Positions 25,480-32,662 of a stretch of DNA of 44,051 nt are shown in pieces. The stretch spans positions 1 to 44,051 of the forward strand of contig CABZDS010000009.1 in assembly GCA_902524595.1 (NCBI GenBank), read 5' to 3'. The notes below the pieces were generated by a model, which saw nothing but the letters and a program-made list of their open reading frames with translations, did no database searches and was not told the origin of the DNA. This stretch comes from an uncultured Pelagibacteraceae bacterium (GTDB lineage Bacteria; Pseudomonadota; Alphaproteobacteria; Pelagibacterales; Pelagibacteraceae). A program made the position numbers and the translations under genes. Position 1 is the stretch's first letter. Each line of letters starts with the position of its first letter.

Positions 25480-26420
25480 CAATTTCTAATTTTATTCTCA
25501 TATTTTTTTCTAATTTTCAAAACTTCAACTAAATATTGGTCCCTGATATTTGAAAGCATATTAATTGATTTACCTTTTGCTTGTTTTTTTGTGCCTGATA
25601 TAAGCTTATCAGATAATTTATTTGTTAACTCTGGAGCTTTTAATTTTGTCCAAGGTAATTTTAAAGCAGGACCAAATTGTTTTAACATATGTCTCATTCC
25701 CGCATTACCTCCTGCAAGATGAAATGTTAAAAAGGTACCCATTATTGAGTATCTAAGACCTGGTCCATCTTCTATTGCACGATCTAATTCCTGTGTTGTG
25801 GCATAATTCTCGTTAATTATATGTAAACCTTCTCTCCACAATGCTTCTTGAAGTCTATCAGATAAATAACCTGGTAATTCTTTTTTAAGCATTATTGGCT
25901 TCATTGAGATTGATTTATAATATTTGTTTGCGTCTAAAAGAAACTTTTTTGTGGTTTTTTCTCCAGGAACTATTTCAACAGCTGGTAACAAGTATGCTGG
26001 GTTAAATGGATGTCCAATTATGCCCCTTTGTGGATTTTTACTCTTAGCAAAAATTTTAGAGGGTAAAAGTCCTGACGAACTCGAGGAAATAATTACATTT
26101 GATTTTACATATTTAGAGATTTTTTGGATTAAATCAGTTTTAACTTTATAATTCTCTAATACATTTTCTTGTACAAAATCCACATTTGAAAGAGCCTTTT
26201 CTAGAGAATTAAAGAATTTTAAATTTTTAATTAAAATTTTTTTTCCAAAAAGTTTTTTTATACTCTTTGAGGTTCTTTTTATTTCTTTTAAAACATAATT
26301 TTTAAGATTTTTGTTTTGATCATACGCATGAACAATTTTGTTGTGTGCTAAATTTCTAATTATCCAGCCTGTCCCTATTACACCAGTTCCAACTATTCCA
26401 ACAGTTTTAATTTTTGACAT
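25479..26420 (-). CDS. cdhA: L-carnitine dehydrogenase-like 3-hydroxyacyl-CoA-dehydrogenase-family protein
   Basis: NAD-dependent oxidation of L-carnitine to 3-dehydrocarnitine in the cytosol. The 313 residues have the Rossmann motif GTGVIG at 11-16, the GHPFNPAYLLPAVEIVPG block, ELPGYLSDRLQEALWREG, and the GPGLRYSIMGTFLTFHLAGG and GMRHMLKQFGPALKLPW stretch typical of L-carnitine dehydrogenases as I recall them. General FadB-type 3-hydroxyacyl-CoA dehydrogenases lack the last segment. It overlaps the stop/start of cdhC upstream and the GFA gene downstream by one base each. The match, together with the adjacent BKACE enzyme, gives good confidence. Confidence 0.85.
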   Translation of the reverse strand: MSKIKTVGIVGTGVIGTGWIIRNLAHNKIVHAYDQNKNLKNYVLKEIKRTSKSIKKLFGKKILIKNLKFFNSLEKALSNVDFVQENVLENYKVKTDLIQKISKYVKSNVIISSSSSGLLPSKIFAKSKNPQRGIIGHPFNPAYLLPAVEIVPGEKTTKKFLLDANKYYKSISMKPIMLKKELPGYLSDRLQEALWREGLHIINENYATTQELDRAIEDGPGLRYSIMGTFLTFHLAGGNAGMRHMLKQFGPALKLPWTKLKAPELTNKLSDKLISGTKKQAKGKSINMLSNIRDQYLVEVLKIRKKYENKIRN

Positions 26421-27307
26421 TACTTGTGTTTTACAAGCTTTAATTTTTCTCTTGTTTCTGAGGGTGACATTATCTCAACGCCAAGATCTGTAACGATCCT
26501 TATTGCTTTCTCAACTAATTGAGGGTTTGTTGCTAATTTACCCTTAGATAAATATAAATTATCCTCTAATCCAACTCTAGGGTTGCCTCCCATTACTACA
26601 GTTTGAGCGACATAAGGCATTTCATTTTTAGATATTGCAAAACCTGACCATATACCTTCTTTGGGCATTATATCTTTCATTGCTTGCATAGCTAGTGGTG
26701 TTGCGGGTGCTCCCCATGGAATACCTAAACACATTTGAAAAAGGGGTGGATTATTTAATAATCCCTCTTTATATAACTGAGCACCAAACCACATATTTCC
26801 CAAATCAAAAGCTTCTATTTCTGGTTTAACTTTTATTTCTTGAAGTTTTTTTGCAGCTTTTCTTAAATCATTTGGCGTATTAACTGTGATAACAGAACTG
26901 TCTCCAAAATTTAATGTGCCACAATCAAGTGTGCATATTTCTGGAAGAAATTGTTTTGCATTAGCAATTCTCTCCATTACATTTGCCATGTCTGTCATTG
27001 GACCAAAGTCTAAAGGGTTCTTACCTTGGCCGATATCTAAATCACCACCCATACCTGTTGTAAGATTAAGAATGACATCTGTTTCTGAAGATCTTATTCT
27101 ATCAACTACTTCTTTATAAAGCTCAAGTCTTCTACTTGGAGTTCCATCTTCCTCTCTTACATGAATATGAGCAATTGCAGCACCAGCTTTAGCAGATTCT
27201 ATTGCAGCTTTTGCGATTTGCTCAGGAGTTTTAGGTAAATCAGGATGTTTACTTGCTGTATCACCAGATCCAGTAAGTGCACACGATATGAAGACCTTAT
27301 TATTCAT
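26420..27307 (-). CDS. cdhC: BKACE (DUF849) enzyme, probable dehydrocarnitine cleavage enzyme
   Basis: Beta-keto acid cleavage enzyme of the TIM-barrel DUF849 family, 295 residues. Zinc histidines are H47 and H49 in AHIHVRE, and the glutamate ligand is in VGLEDNLYLSKG. An N-terminal SCALTGSGDT and a PDLPKTPEQIAKAA block fit the dehydrocarnitine-type subgroup. The expected reaction is 3-dehydrocarnitine plus acetyl-CoA to betainyl-CoA plus acetoacetate. It is the first gene of the run cdhC-cdhA-GFA, and its stop overlaps the cdhA ATG (TAATG). Other BKACE substrates are possible, but the neighbour cdhA makes this one most likely. Confidence 0.83.
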   Translation of the reverse strand: MNNKVFISCALTGSGDTASKHPDLPKTPEQIAKAAIESAKAGAAIAHIHVREEDGTPSRRLELYKEVVDRIRSSETDVILNLTTGMGGDLDIGQGKNPLDFGPMTDMANVMERIANAKQFLPEICTLDCGTLNFGDSSVITVNTPNDLRKAAKKLQEIKVKPEIEAFDLGNMWFGAQLYKEGLLNNPPLFQMCLGIPWGAPATPLAMQAMKDIMPKEGIWSGFAISKNEMPYVAQTVVMGGNPRVGLEDNLYLSKGKLATNPQLVEKAIRIVTDLGVEIMSPSETREKLKLVKHK

Positions 27308-27366
27308 TTTTTATTATAAAAAAGTATAATATCATAACATCAAAAATTATAAGATATAAGAGCTAA

Positions 27367-28227
27367 ATGAAATTTGATAAAATAAGAGTAAGAAGAAGCT
27401 TCATATTTACCCCAGGTCTTCGACCAGAGATGTTTCCAAAAGCAATAGCTTCAGGTGCAGATATGGTTTGTATTGAGTTAGAAGATGGAATAGCTCTTAA
27501 AGATAAGGATGAAGCAAGAAAAAAAACTATTGATGCATTAAAAAATATTGAAATAAAAAATGATGTAGAGTTAGTAGTTAGATTTAATTGTCAAAGAACA
27601 AAACATGGTCTTTTAGATTTAGAGGCGTTCATTTCAAGTAAAATTAAAATTAAAGCAGTGATGTTGCCTAAAATTAAAACTCCTGATGAAATTAAATTCA
27701 TAGACGATCTATTAACTGATAGTGGCTTAGATACTGATCTTCACGTTATAATGGAGACTAATGAAGCTCTAGAGAATATTTATGATATTGCTCATTCTAG
27801 CGAGAGAATAGTTGCCTTATATTTTGGAGGAGAAGATATGGCTGCAGAGTTAAGGGTAAAGAATAAATTTGAAAATCTTGTGTATGCAAGATCAAGATTA
27901 GTTCATGCAGGTGCTAGTGTTGGAGTGGATGTAATAGATGTTCCATATTTGGATTTAGAAAATATGGATGGAATGAAAAGAGAGGCTCAATTTGTTAAAG
28001 ACTTGGGATTTACAGGCAAAGGGTCAATTCATCCAAAACAAATAAATATTCTAAATGAAATTTTTACTCCAAGCCCAGAAGAAATTATTAAAGCAAAAAG
28101 AATTGTAAACCAATTCAATGAAGCAAACACTGGTTTGGTAGTAATAGATGGAAAACTAATTGAAAAACCTGTCCTACGAGAAATGCAAAGAAAAATATTA
28201 GTGGCAGATAAAATAAGCAAAAATTAG
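27367..28227 (+). CDS. HpcH/HpaI aldolase/CitE-like lyase
   Basis: Protein of the citrate lyase beta subunit/malyl-CoA lyase family, 286 residues. Family features are the RRSFIFTPGLRPEMFPKA opening, the metal-binding region ELEDGIALKDKDEAR, MLPKI, and GFTGKGSIHPKQINILN near the C-terminus. Relatives cleave or hydrolyse malyl-, citramalyl- or related CoA esters with Mg2+. It is the first gene of a plus-strand run with the betainyl-CoA thioesterase-like gene (2 bp gap) and a TauD-like gene. A role linked to betainyl-CoA or another product of the carnitine pathway is inferred only from this context. Confidence 0.83.
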   Translation: MKFDKIRVRRSFIFTPGLRPEMFPKAIASGADMVCIELEDGIALKDKDEARKKTIDALKNIEIKNDVELVVRFNCQRTKHGLLDLEAFISSKIKIKAVMLPKIKTPDEIKFIDDLLTDSGLDTDLHVIMETNEALENIYDIAHSSERIVALYFGGEDMAAELRVKNKFENLVYARSRLVHAGASVGVDVIDVPYLDLENMDGMKREAQFVKDLGFTGKGSIHPKQINILNEIFTPSPEEIIKAKRIVNQFNEANTGLVVIDGKLIEKPVLREMQRKILVADKISKN

Positions 28228-28229
28228 AG

Positions 28230-28697
28230 ATGTCAGTACATATTGATACAAGGAAAATAATTAAAGAATGGATAGATTATAATGGGCATATGAATATGGC
28301 GTATTACGTATTAATTTTTGACCAAGCTTGGGAGAATATTTTGAATAAATTTCAGATGGGTGGTGAAAAAGCTGAAGAAAGCAAAAGAACTACAATGGTT
28401 GTTGAAACAAGAACAACCTATGACAGTGAAGTAAAAGAGGGAGATGAAGTTGAAGTGTATGTTTCATATTTTGACCATGATAAAAAAAGACTGCATTTAA
28501 AATGTGAAATGTATGAAAAAAAAACTAAAAAGTTATCAGCAACAATGGAAAATTTATCTCTTTATATAGATTTAGATAAAAGAAAAGTGACTGAATTTGA
28601 AGATGAAAAAGTTAAAATTATGGATGAATTTATTGATAAAAATAAAGTAGAATTTAAAATTGAAAATTTAATGTTTAAGGAAAAACTAAAAAAATAG
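28230..28697 (+). CDS. cdhB: betainyl-CoA thioesterase-like hotdog protein
   Basis: A 155-residue protein of the 4-hydroxybenzoyl-CoA thioesterase hotdog fold. The active-site helix region reads WIDYNGHMNMAYYVLIFDQAW, with the aspartate and NGHMN block usual for this group. The family fits CdhB, which hydrolyses betainyl-CoA to glycine betaine and CoA in bacterial carnitine degradation. cdhA and cdhC lie just across a 59-bp divergent gap, supporting this. It starts 2 bp after the CitE-like stop and ends 1 bp before the TauD-like ATG, so the three are translationally linked. Confidence 0.75.
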   Translation: MSVHIDTRKIIKEWIDYNGHMNMAYYVLIFDQAWENILNKFQMGGEKAEESKRTTMVVETRTTYDSEVKEGDEVEVYVSYFDHDKKRLHLKCEMYEKKTKKLSATMENLSLYIDLDKRKVTEFEDEKVKIMDEFIDKNKVEFKIENLMFKEKLKK

Positions 28698-28698
28698 T

Positions 28699-29526
28699 AT
28701 GCAAGCTGAATTAACAGCAGGAGCACTAGGTGCTGAAATAAAAGGGATTAGTTTAAAAGATTCATCCCCTGAAAATTGGAAAAAAATAAATGAATTAATG
28801 TTAGAACACAAAGTATTATTTTTTCGCGATCAAAATATTTCTCCAATAGAACAAATAAACTTAGCTAAAAGATTTGGACCTTTAGAAAAACATGTTTATG
28901 TAAAAGGTTTAGATGAATATCCAGAAATTCTTAGAATTAAGAAAGGTGCAAGTGAAAAACATCAGTGGGGAGAAACTTGGCATACTGATGTTAGCTATAA
29001 TACTAATCCGACTAAGGTCATAATTTTAAGATCTAGAAAAATTCCTCCTGTGGGCGGTGATACAATGTTTTCAAATATGCAGCTTGCATACGAAACATTA
29101 GATGTTGATATAAAAAAGAAAATTAATGGAAAGAAAGCAATTCACAGCTCTTTAGGAGCTTCAGCTTTTGTAGATAAATACGAAGAGATGGAGGGCAATG
29201 GAAATCTCGATGAATATTCTAATTCTCATCCAATAGTAAGAACACATCCTGAAACTGGTAAAAAAATTTTATATGTAAATTCAATGTATACAAAACAAAT
29301 TATTGGAATTGATAAGAATGAAAGTGATGAAATTTTGAAAGAAATATTTCTTCATCAAGAAAGATTGGATTTTACATGTAGATTTAAATGGACAGAAAAT
29401 GCCGTGGCACTGTGGGACAACAGATGCACATTGCATCAAGGTTTGACTGATTTCTTTCCGGGAAGAGGTTTGGGTCACGAAAGGATAATGGACAGAATTG
29501 CAATCGAAGGTGAAAAACCTTCATAA
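28699..29526 (+). CDS. TauD/TfdA-family 2-oxoglutarate dioxygenase
   Basis: Fe(II)/2-oxoglutarate dioxygenase of 275 residues. Metal ligands are H95 and D97 (TWHTDVSY) and H246 (CTLHQGLTD), with the 2-oxoglutarate arginine in HERIMDR. The LEHKVLFFRDQNISP opening is typical of TauD. Such enzymes hydroxylate taurine, sulfonates, aryloxyacetates or quaternary amines. Because it is coupled to the thioesterase-like gene and followed by a choline-dehydrogenase-like gene, a methylated amine or similar osmolyte is a reasonable guess. The protein lacks the DUF971 domain of the BBOX-like gene at 23053. Confidence 0.85.
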   Translation: MQAELTAGALGAEIKGISLKDSSPENWKKINELMLEHKVLFFRDQNISPIEQINLAKRFGPLEKHVYVKGLDEYPEILRIKKGASEKHQWGETWHTDVSYNTNPTKVIILRSRKIPPVGGDTMFSNMQLAYETLDVDIKKKINGKKAIHSSLGASAFVDKYEEMEGNGNLDEYSNSHPIVRTHPETGKKILYVNSMYTKQIIGIDKNESDEILKEIFLHQERLDFTCRFKWTENAVALWDNRCTLHQGLTDFFPGRGLGHERIMDRIAIEGEKPS

Positions 29527-29546
29527 CAATCTTAATATGAAATTTA

Positions 29547-31127
29547 GTGAAATTTGATTATATTATTATTGGTGCTGGCACAGCAGGATGTGTTCTAGCA
29601 AATAGATTAAGTGAAAGTGGTAAATTTAATGTTGCCTTATTTGAAGCAGGTGGTTCTAGTGATATTTGGAAAGTTAACATGCCTCTGGCAATTCTATATG
29701 CAATGCACGATCCCAAATATAATTATAAATATTATTCAGAACCAGAGCCTAATTTGAATAATAGAAGATTATTTTGTCCAAGAGGTAAAATGTTAGGCGG
29801 ATGCTCTGCTCATAATGGGATGGTTTATGTACGAGGAAATAAAAACGACTATGAGAGATGGGCATCATTTGGTTTAAAAACATGGTCCTACGAAAATGTT
29901 TTACCTTTTTTTAAAAAAATTGAGAAATGGTCAGAGGGAGAAAATGAATTTAGAGGTGGAAAAGGAATTTTACCAGTAAATCAATCAAAAAATCAAAATC
30001 CGTTATTTGGTGCTTTTATTAACGCTTCTGTTGAAGCTGGGTACAAAAAAAATAATGACATGAACGGAGAAGATCAAGAAGGATTTGGAATGTATGACAT
30101 CACCATTCATAAAGGTCAAAGAGCTAGCGCTTCTAAATATTATCTAGAACCTGCAAAAAAAAGAAAGAATTTAAAAGTTTTTACAAATTCTTTTGCTGAA
30201 AGGATTATTTTTGAAGGAAAAAAAGCAGTTGGAATAGAGGTAAATATTAAAAACAAAGTTACAAATGTTTACGCTAATAAAGAAGTTATTTTAAGTGGGG
30301 GTTCAATCAATTCACCACAACTATTAATGTTATCGGGTATAGGACCTGAAAAAGATTTAAAAGATAAAGGAATTAATGTTTTACACTCTTTAGAGGGAGT
30401 AGGTCAAAATTTACAAGATCATTTAGAAACCTACATTCAGCAAGAATGTAAAACTAAAGATACGCTCTATTCTTATGTTAACAAAATAAATATGCTTAAA
30501 ATTGGTATCCAATGGTTTCTTTCAAAAAGTGGTCCATGTTCTACTTCATTTTTAGAAGCAGGTGGTTTCTGCAAATCTTCAGAAGACAAAAGCTATCCAA
30601 ACATTCAATTTCATTTTTTTCCAGCATTTGTAATTGATCATGGATTAGTTGACCCTGACAGACATGGTTATCAATTACACGCAAGTTTGAATCAACCTAA
30701 AAGCAGAGGACATATTAAATTAAATAGCTCAAATCCATATGATTACCCAAAAATTCAATTTAATTATTTAGAGGACGAATATGATTTAAAGGAAACGATC
30801 AAGTGTGTCCGTGTAGCTAGGAAGATTTTGGGTCAAGAATCAATGAAGCCTTACGCTGGAAAAGAGATAGGTCCAGGTGAAAGTGCTACTGATGATGAAC
30901 AAATTACTGAGTATATTAGATCAAAAGCCGAAACAGCTTATCATCCATCCTGTACATTAAAAATGGGAGTGGACAAAATGGCGGTAGTTGACGAAAAGTT
31001 GAAAGTTTATGGTTTGGAAAATTTAAGAGTTGCAGATGCTTCTATTATGCCAGAGATTACAAGTGGTAATTTAAATGCACCAACTTTGATGATAGGTGAA
31101 AAAGCGGCCGATTTTATTCTTAATTAG
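29547..31127 (+). CDS. GMC oxidoreductase, choline/alcohol dehydrogenase-like
   Basis: FAD-dependent glucose-methanol-choline oxidoreductase of 526 residues, probably a BetA-like choline or alcohol dehydrogenase linked to the respiratory chain. The FAD-binding motif GAGTAG is at 9-14, RGKMLGGCSAHNGMVYVRG is a GMC signature, and the active-site pair is H466 (AYHPSC) and N510 (GNLNAPT). The start is GTG at 29547. An ATG ten bases earlier is out of frame and sits in a near-duplicate of the start sequence (TGAAATTT twice). The gene context of carnitine and betaine enzymes favours choline, yielding betaine aldehyde. Its 3' end overlaps the convergent GFA gene. Confidence 0.85.
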   Translation: MKFDYIIIGAGTAGCVLANRLSESGKFNVALFEAGGSSDIWKVNMPLAILYAMHDPKYNYKYYSEPEPNLNNRRLFCPRGKMLGGCSAHNGMVYVRGNKNDYERWASFGLKTWSYENVLPFFKKIEKWSEGENEFRGGKGILPVNQSKNQNPLFGAFINASVEAGYKKNNDMNGEDQEGFGMYDITIHKGQRASASKYYLEPAKKRKNLKVFTNSFAERIIFEGKKAVGIEVNIKNKVTNVYANKEVILSGGSINSPQLLMLSGIGPEKDLKDKGINVLHSLEGVGQNLQDHLETYIQQECKTKDTLYSYVNKINMLKIGIQWFLSKSGPCSTSFLEAGGFCKSSEDKSYPNIQFHFFPAFVIDHGLVDPDRHGYQLHASLNQPKSRGHIKLNSSNPYDYPKIQFNYLEDEYDLKETIKCVRVARKILGQESMKPYAGKEIGPGESATDDEQITEYIRSKAETAYHPSCTLKMGVDKMAVVDEKLKVYGLENLRVADASIMPEITSGNLNAPTLMIGEKAADFILN

Positions 31128-31596
31128 TCTCGAGATATTCCTTATATCTATCTAAACTTTCTTTAGGCCAAGCAATTTTTGGATCGTACATCTCATCATA
31201 GCAAATATTTTTATCTACAATATTTATCCATGGATCTTTACTTTTAACAAATATGTGTGCTTGAGGCGGAAAATGCTCTGGATTAGATAAAGTATTTGTT
31301 CTGATACTTATCCTTTTAACAGCAAATTCATAGTCTGAATAAATGTAAACACCACACTTTTTGCAAAAGTAAATCTTGCAGCTTTTTCCGCTACCTGCAA
31401 TTAACTTTTTTTCTAAAAGTTCACCTTTAATATCTAATGATTTTTCAAAAATACTTGTATTAACAACAAAAGATGATCCAGTTATTTTCTTACAATCTTT
31501 ACAATGACAAGCATGTGTAAATAAAGGCTTAGATTTAATAGTATATTCAATTTCTCCACAAATACAGTTACCAGTAATTGGTTTAAAATCTTCCAT
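31120..31596 (-). CDS. GFA/CENP-V-family zinc protein
   Basis: A 158-residue protein from the ATG at 31596. Upstream in-frame codons exist but would overlap the divergent transporter gene and do not belong to the domain. Zinc-binding pairs are GNCICG, CHCKDC and YFCKKC, as in GFA/CENP-V proteins. It resembles the shorter GFA protein at 25069 in layout. The function is unknown; a formaldehyde or glutathione link is the family's usual suggestion. It overlaps the GMC gene 3' end by 8 bases on the opposite strand. Confidence 0.78.
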   Translation of the reverse strand: MEDFKPITGNCICGEIEYTIKSKPLFTHACHCKDCKKITGSSFVVNTSIFEKSLDIKGELLEKKLIAGSGKSCKIYFCKKCGVYIYSDYEFAVKRISIRTNTLSNPEHFPPQAHIFVKSKDPWINIVDKNICYDEMYDPKIAWPKESLDRYKEYLETN

Positions 31597-31658
31597 AAAT
31601 AATTTCAAGAGTATCTTATTAATTATGAAGGTTAAAGTTTTTTTGATATAGGTGCGAT

Positions 31659-32606
31659 ATGCAAACAAACGATAATACAAAGGGTATTTTTTTTATTATG
31701 ACTGGAATGGCCTTTTTTTCCATTCAAGATTCATTGATAAAATTTATTTTTGAAGATATTGCATTATTTGAGTTATATTTGGGAAGAACTTTAATACAAG
31801 CGACTATTCTCATATCCTTTTTTTTAATAACAAAAAAAAAAATTACTCTTAAAACACATTATCCTTTTTTAACTTTAGTTAGGGTTGTTTGTTTCTTTTT
31901 TGGATTTGCTTTTTTTTATATTTCTTTAACCTTTATGTCTTTAGCGATGGTTAGTGCATTATTTTTCTCATGTCCTTTCTTTATGTCTATGTTTGCTAAA
32001 TTTTTCTTGAAAGAAAAAATTGGGATTAGAAGATGGAGTGCAATTGTTGTAGGCTTTATTGGTGTATTAATCGTATTGAATCCAACAATTGAAGAATTTA
32101 ATTTTTTTAAATTAGCGCCTGTAGGCTGTGCACTTTGTTATGCTTGCTCGATGACAATTACAAAATATACCTCTGATAAAGATAATATTTATACGCAAAT
32201 GACTTTACTTTATATTTTTGCTGTTGTTGTAAGTATAATTATTTATCTTGTTACTGGAGATGGAAAATTTAATAATTTTTCTGATCCTACTTTACAGTTT
32301 ATTGTGAGAGAATGGTTTACCAAACCTTCGGCTTCATGGCCTTATGTTTTTGTAATGGGAGTGGTTGCTTCCATATCTTTCTTTTGTGTCTTTTCAGCTT
32401 ATAGTATTGCATCACCGTCAATTGTATCATTGTTTGAATACTCTTATATAATTTTTGCTATGATTGCTGGTTATATTCTTTTTGAAACCATACCTGCGCC
32501 TAGAACATTCTTTGGGGCATCAATAATTATCTCTGCTGGTGTTTATATCTATTATAGAGAGAAGGTGCGGGGTCAAATGATTGTGACAGATACTCCAAAT
32601 AGATAA
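31659..32606 (+). CDS. EamA/DMT-family transporter
   Basis: A 315-residue inner-membrane protein with about ten helices in two EamA repeats. The RTLIQATILISFFLI and ALFFSCPFFMSMFAKFFLKE helices and the RRWSAIVVGFIGVLIVLNP block resemble the DMT protein at 17734, suggesting paralogy. It has its own short divergent upstream region of 62 bp against the GFA gene. The substrate is unknown; metabolite export is usual in the family. Confidence 0.85.
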   Translation: MQTNDNTKGIFFIMTGMAFFSIQDSLIKFIFEDIALFELYLGRTLIQATILISFFLITKKKITLKTHYPFLTLVRVVCFFFGFAFFYISLTFMSLAMVSALFFSCPFFMSMFAKFFLKEKIGIRRWSAIVVGFIGVLIVLNPTIEEFNFFKLAPVGCALCYACSMTITKYTSDKDNIYTQMTLLYIFAVVVSIIIYLVTGDGKFNNFSDPTLQFIVREWFTKPSASWPYVFVMGVVASISFFCVFSAYSIASPSIVSLFEYSYIIFAMIAGYILFETIPAPRTFFGASIIISAGVYIYYREKVRGQMIVTDTPNR

Positions 32607-32629
32607 TTAATAATAATTTTATTATTTAT

Positions 32630-32660
32630 TAAAATTTTGCTTTACTATGATAAAATTTTA
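32630..32660. repeat. repeated AT palindrome upstream of the secreted protease
   Basis: TAAAATTTT (32630-32638) and AAAATTTTA (32652-32660) form an inverted repeat of 9-base arms 13 bases apart, ending 2 bases before the protease ATG. It could bind a regulator or fold in the leader. Base composition makes chance occurrence quite possible. Confidence 0.25.
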
Positions 32661-32662
32661 TT

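Noticed and set aside
31597..31680. Longer N-terminus for the GFA protein at 31120
   Set aside because: The extra residues are not part of the GFA domain, overlap the divergent transporter start, and lie upstream of a suitable ATG at 31596.
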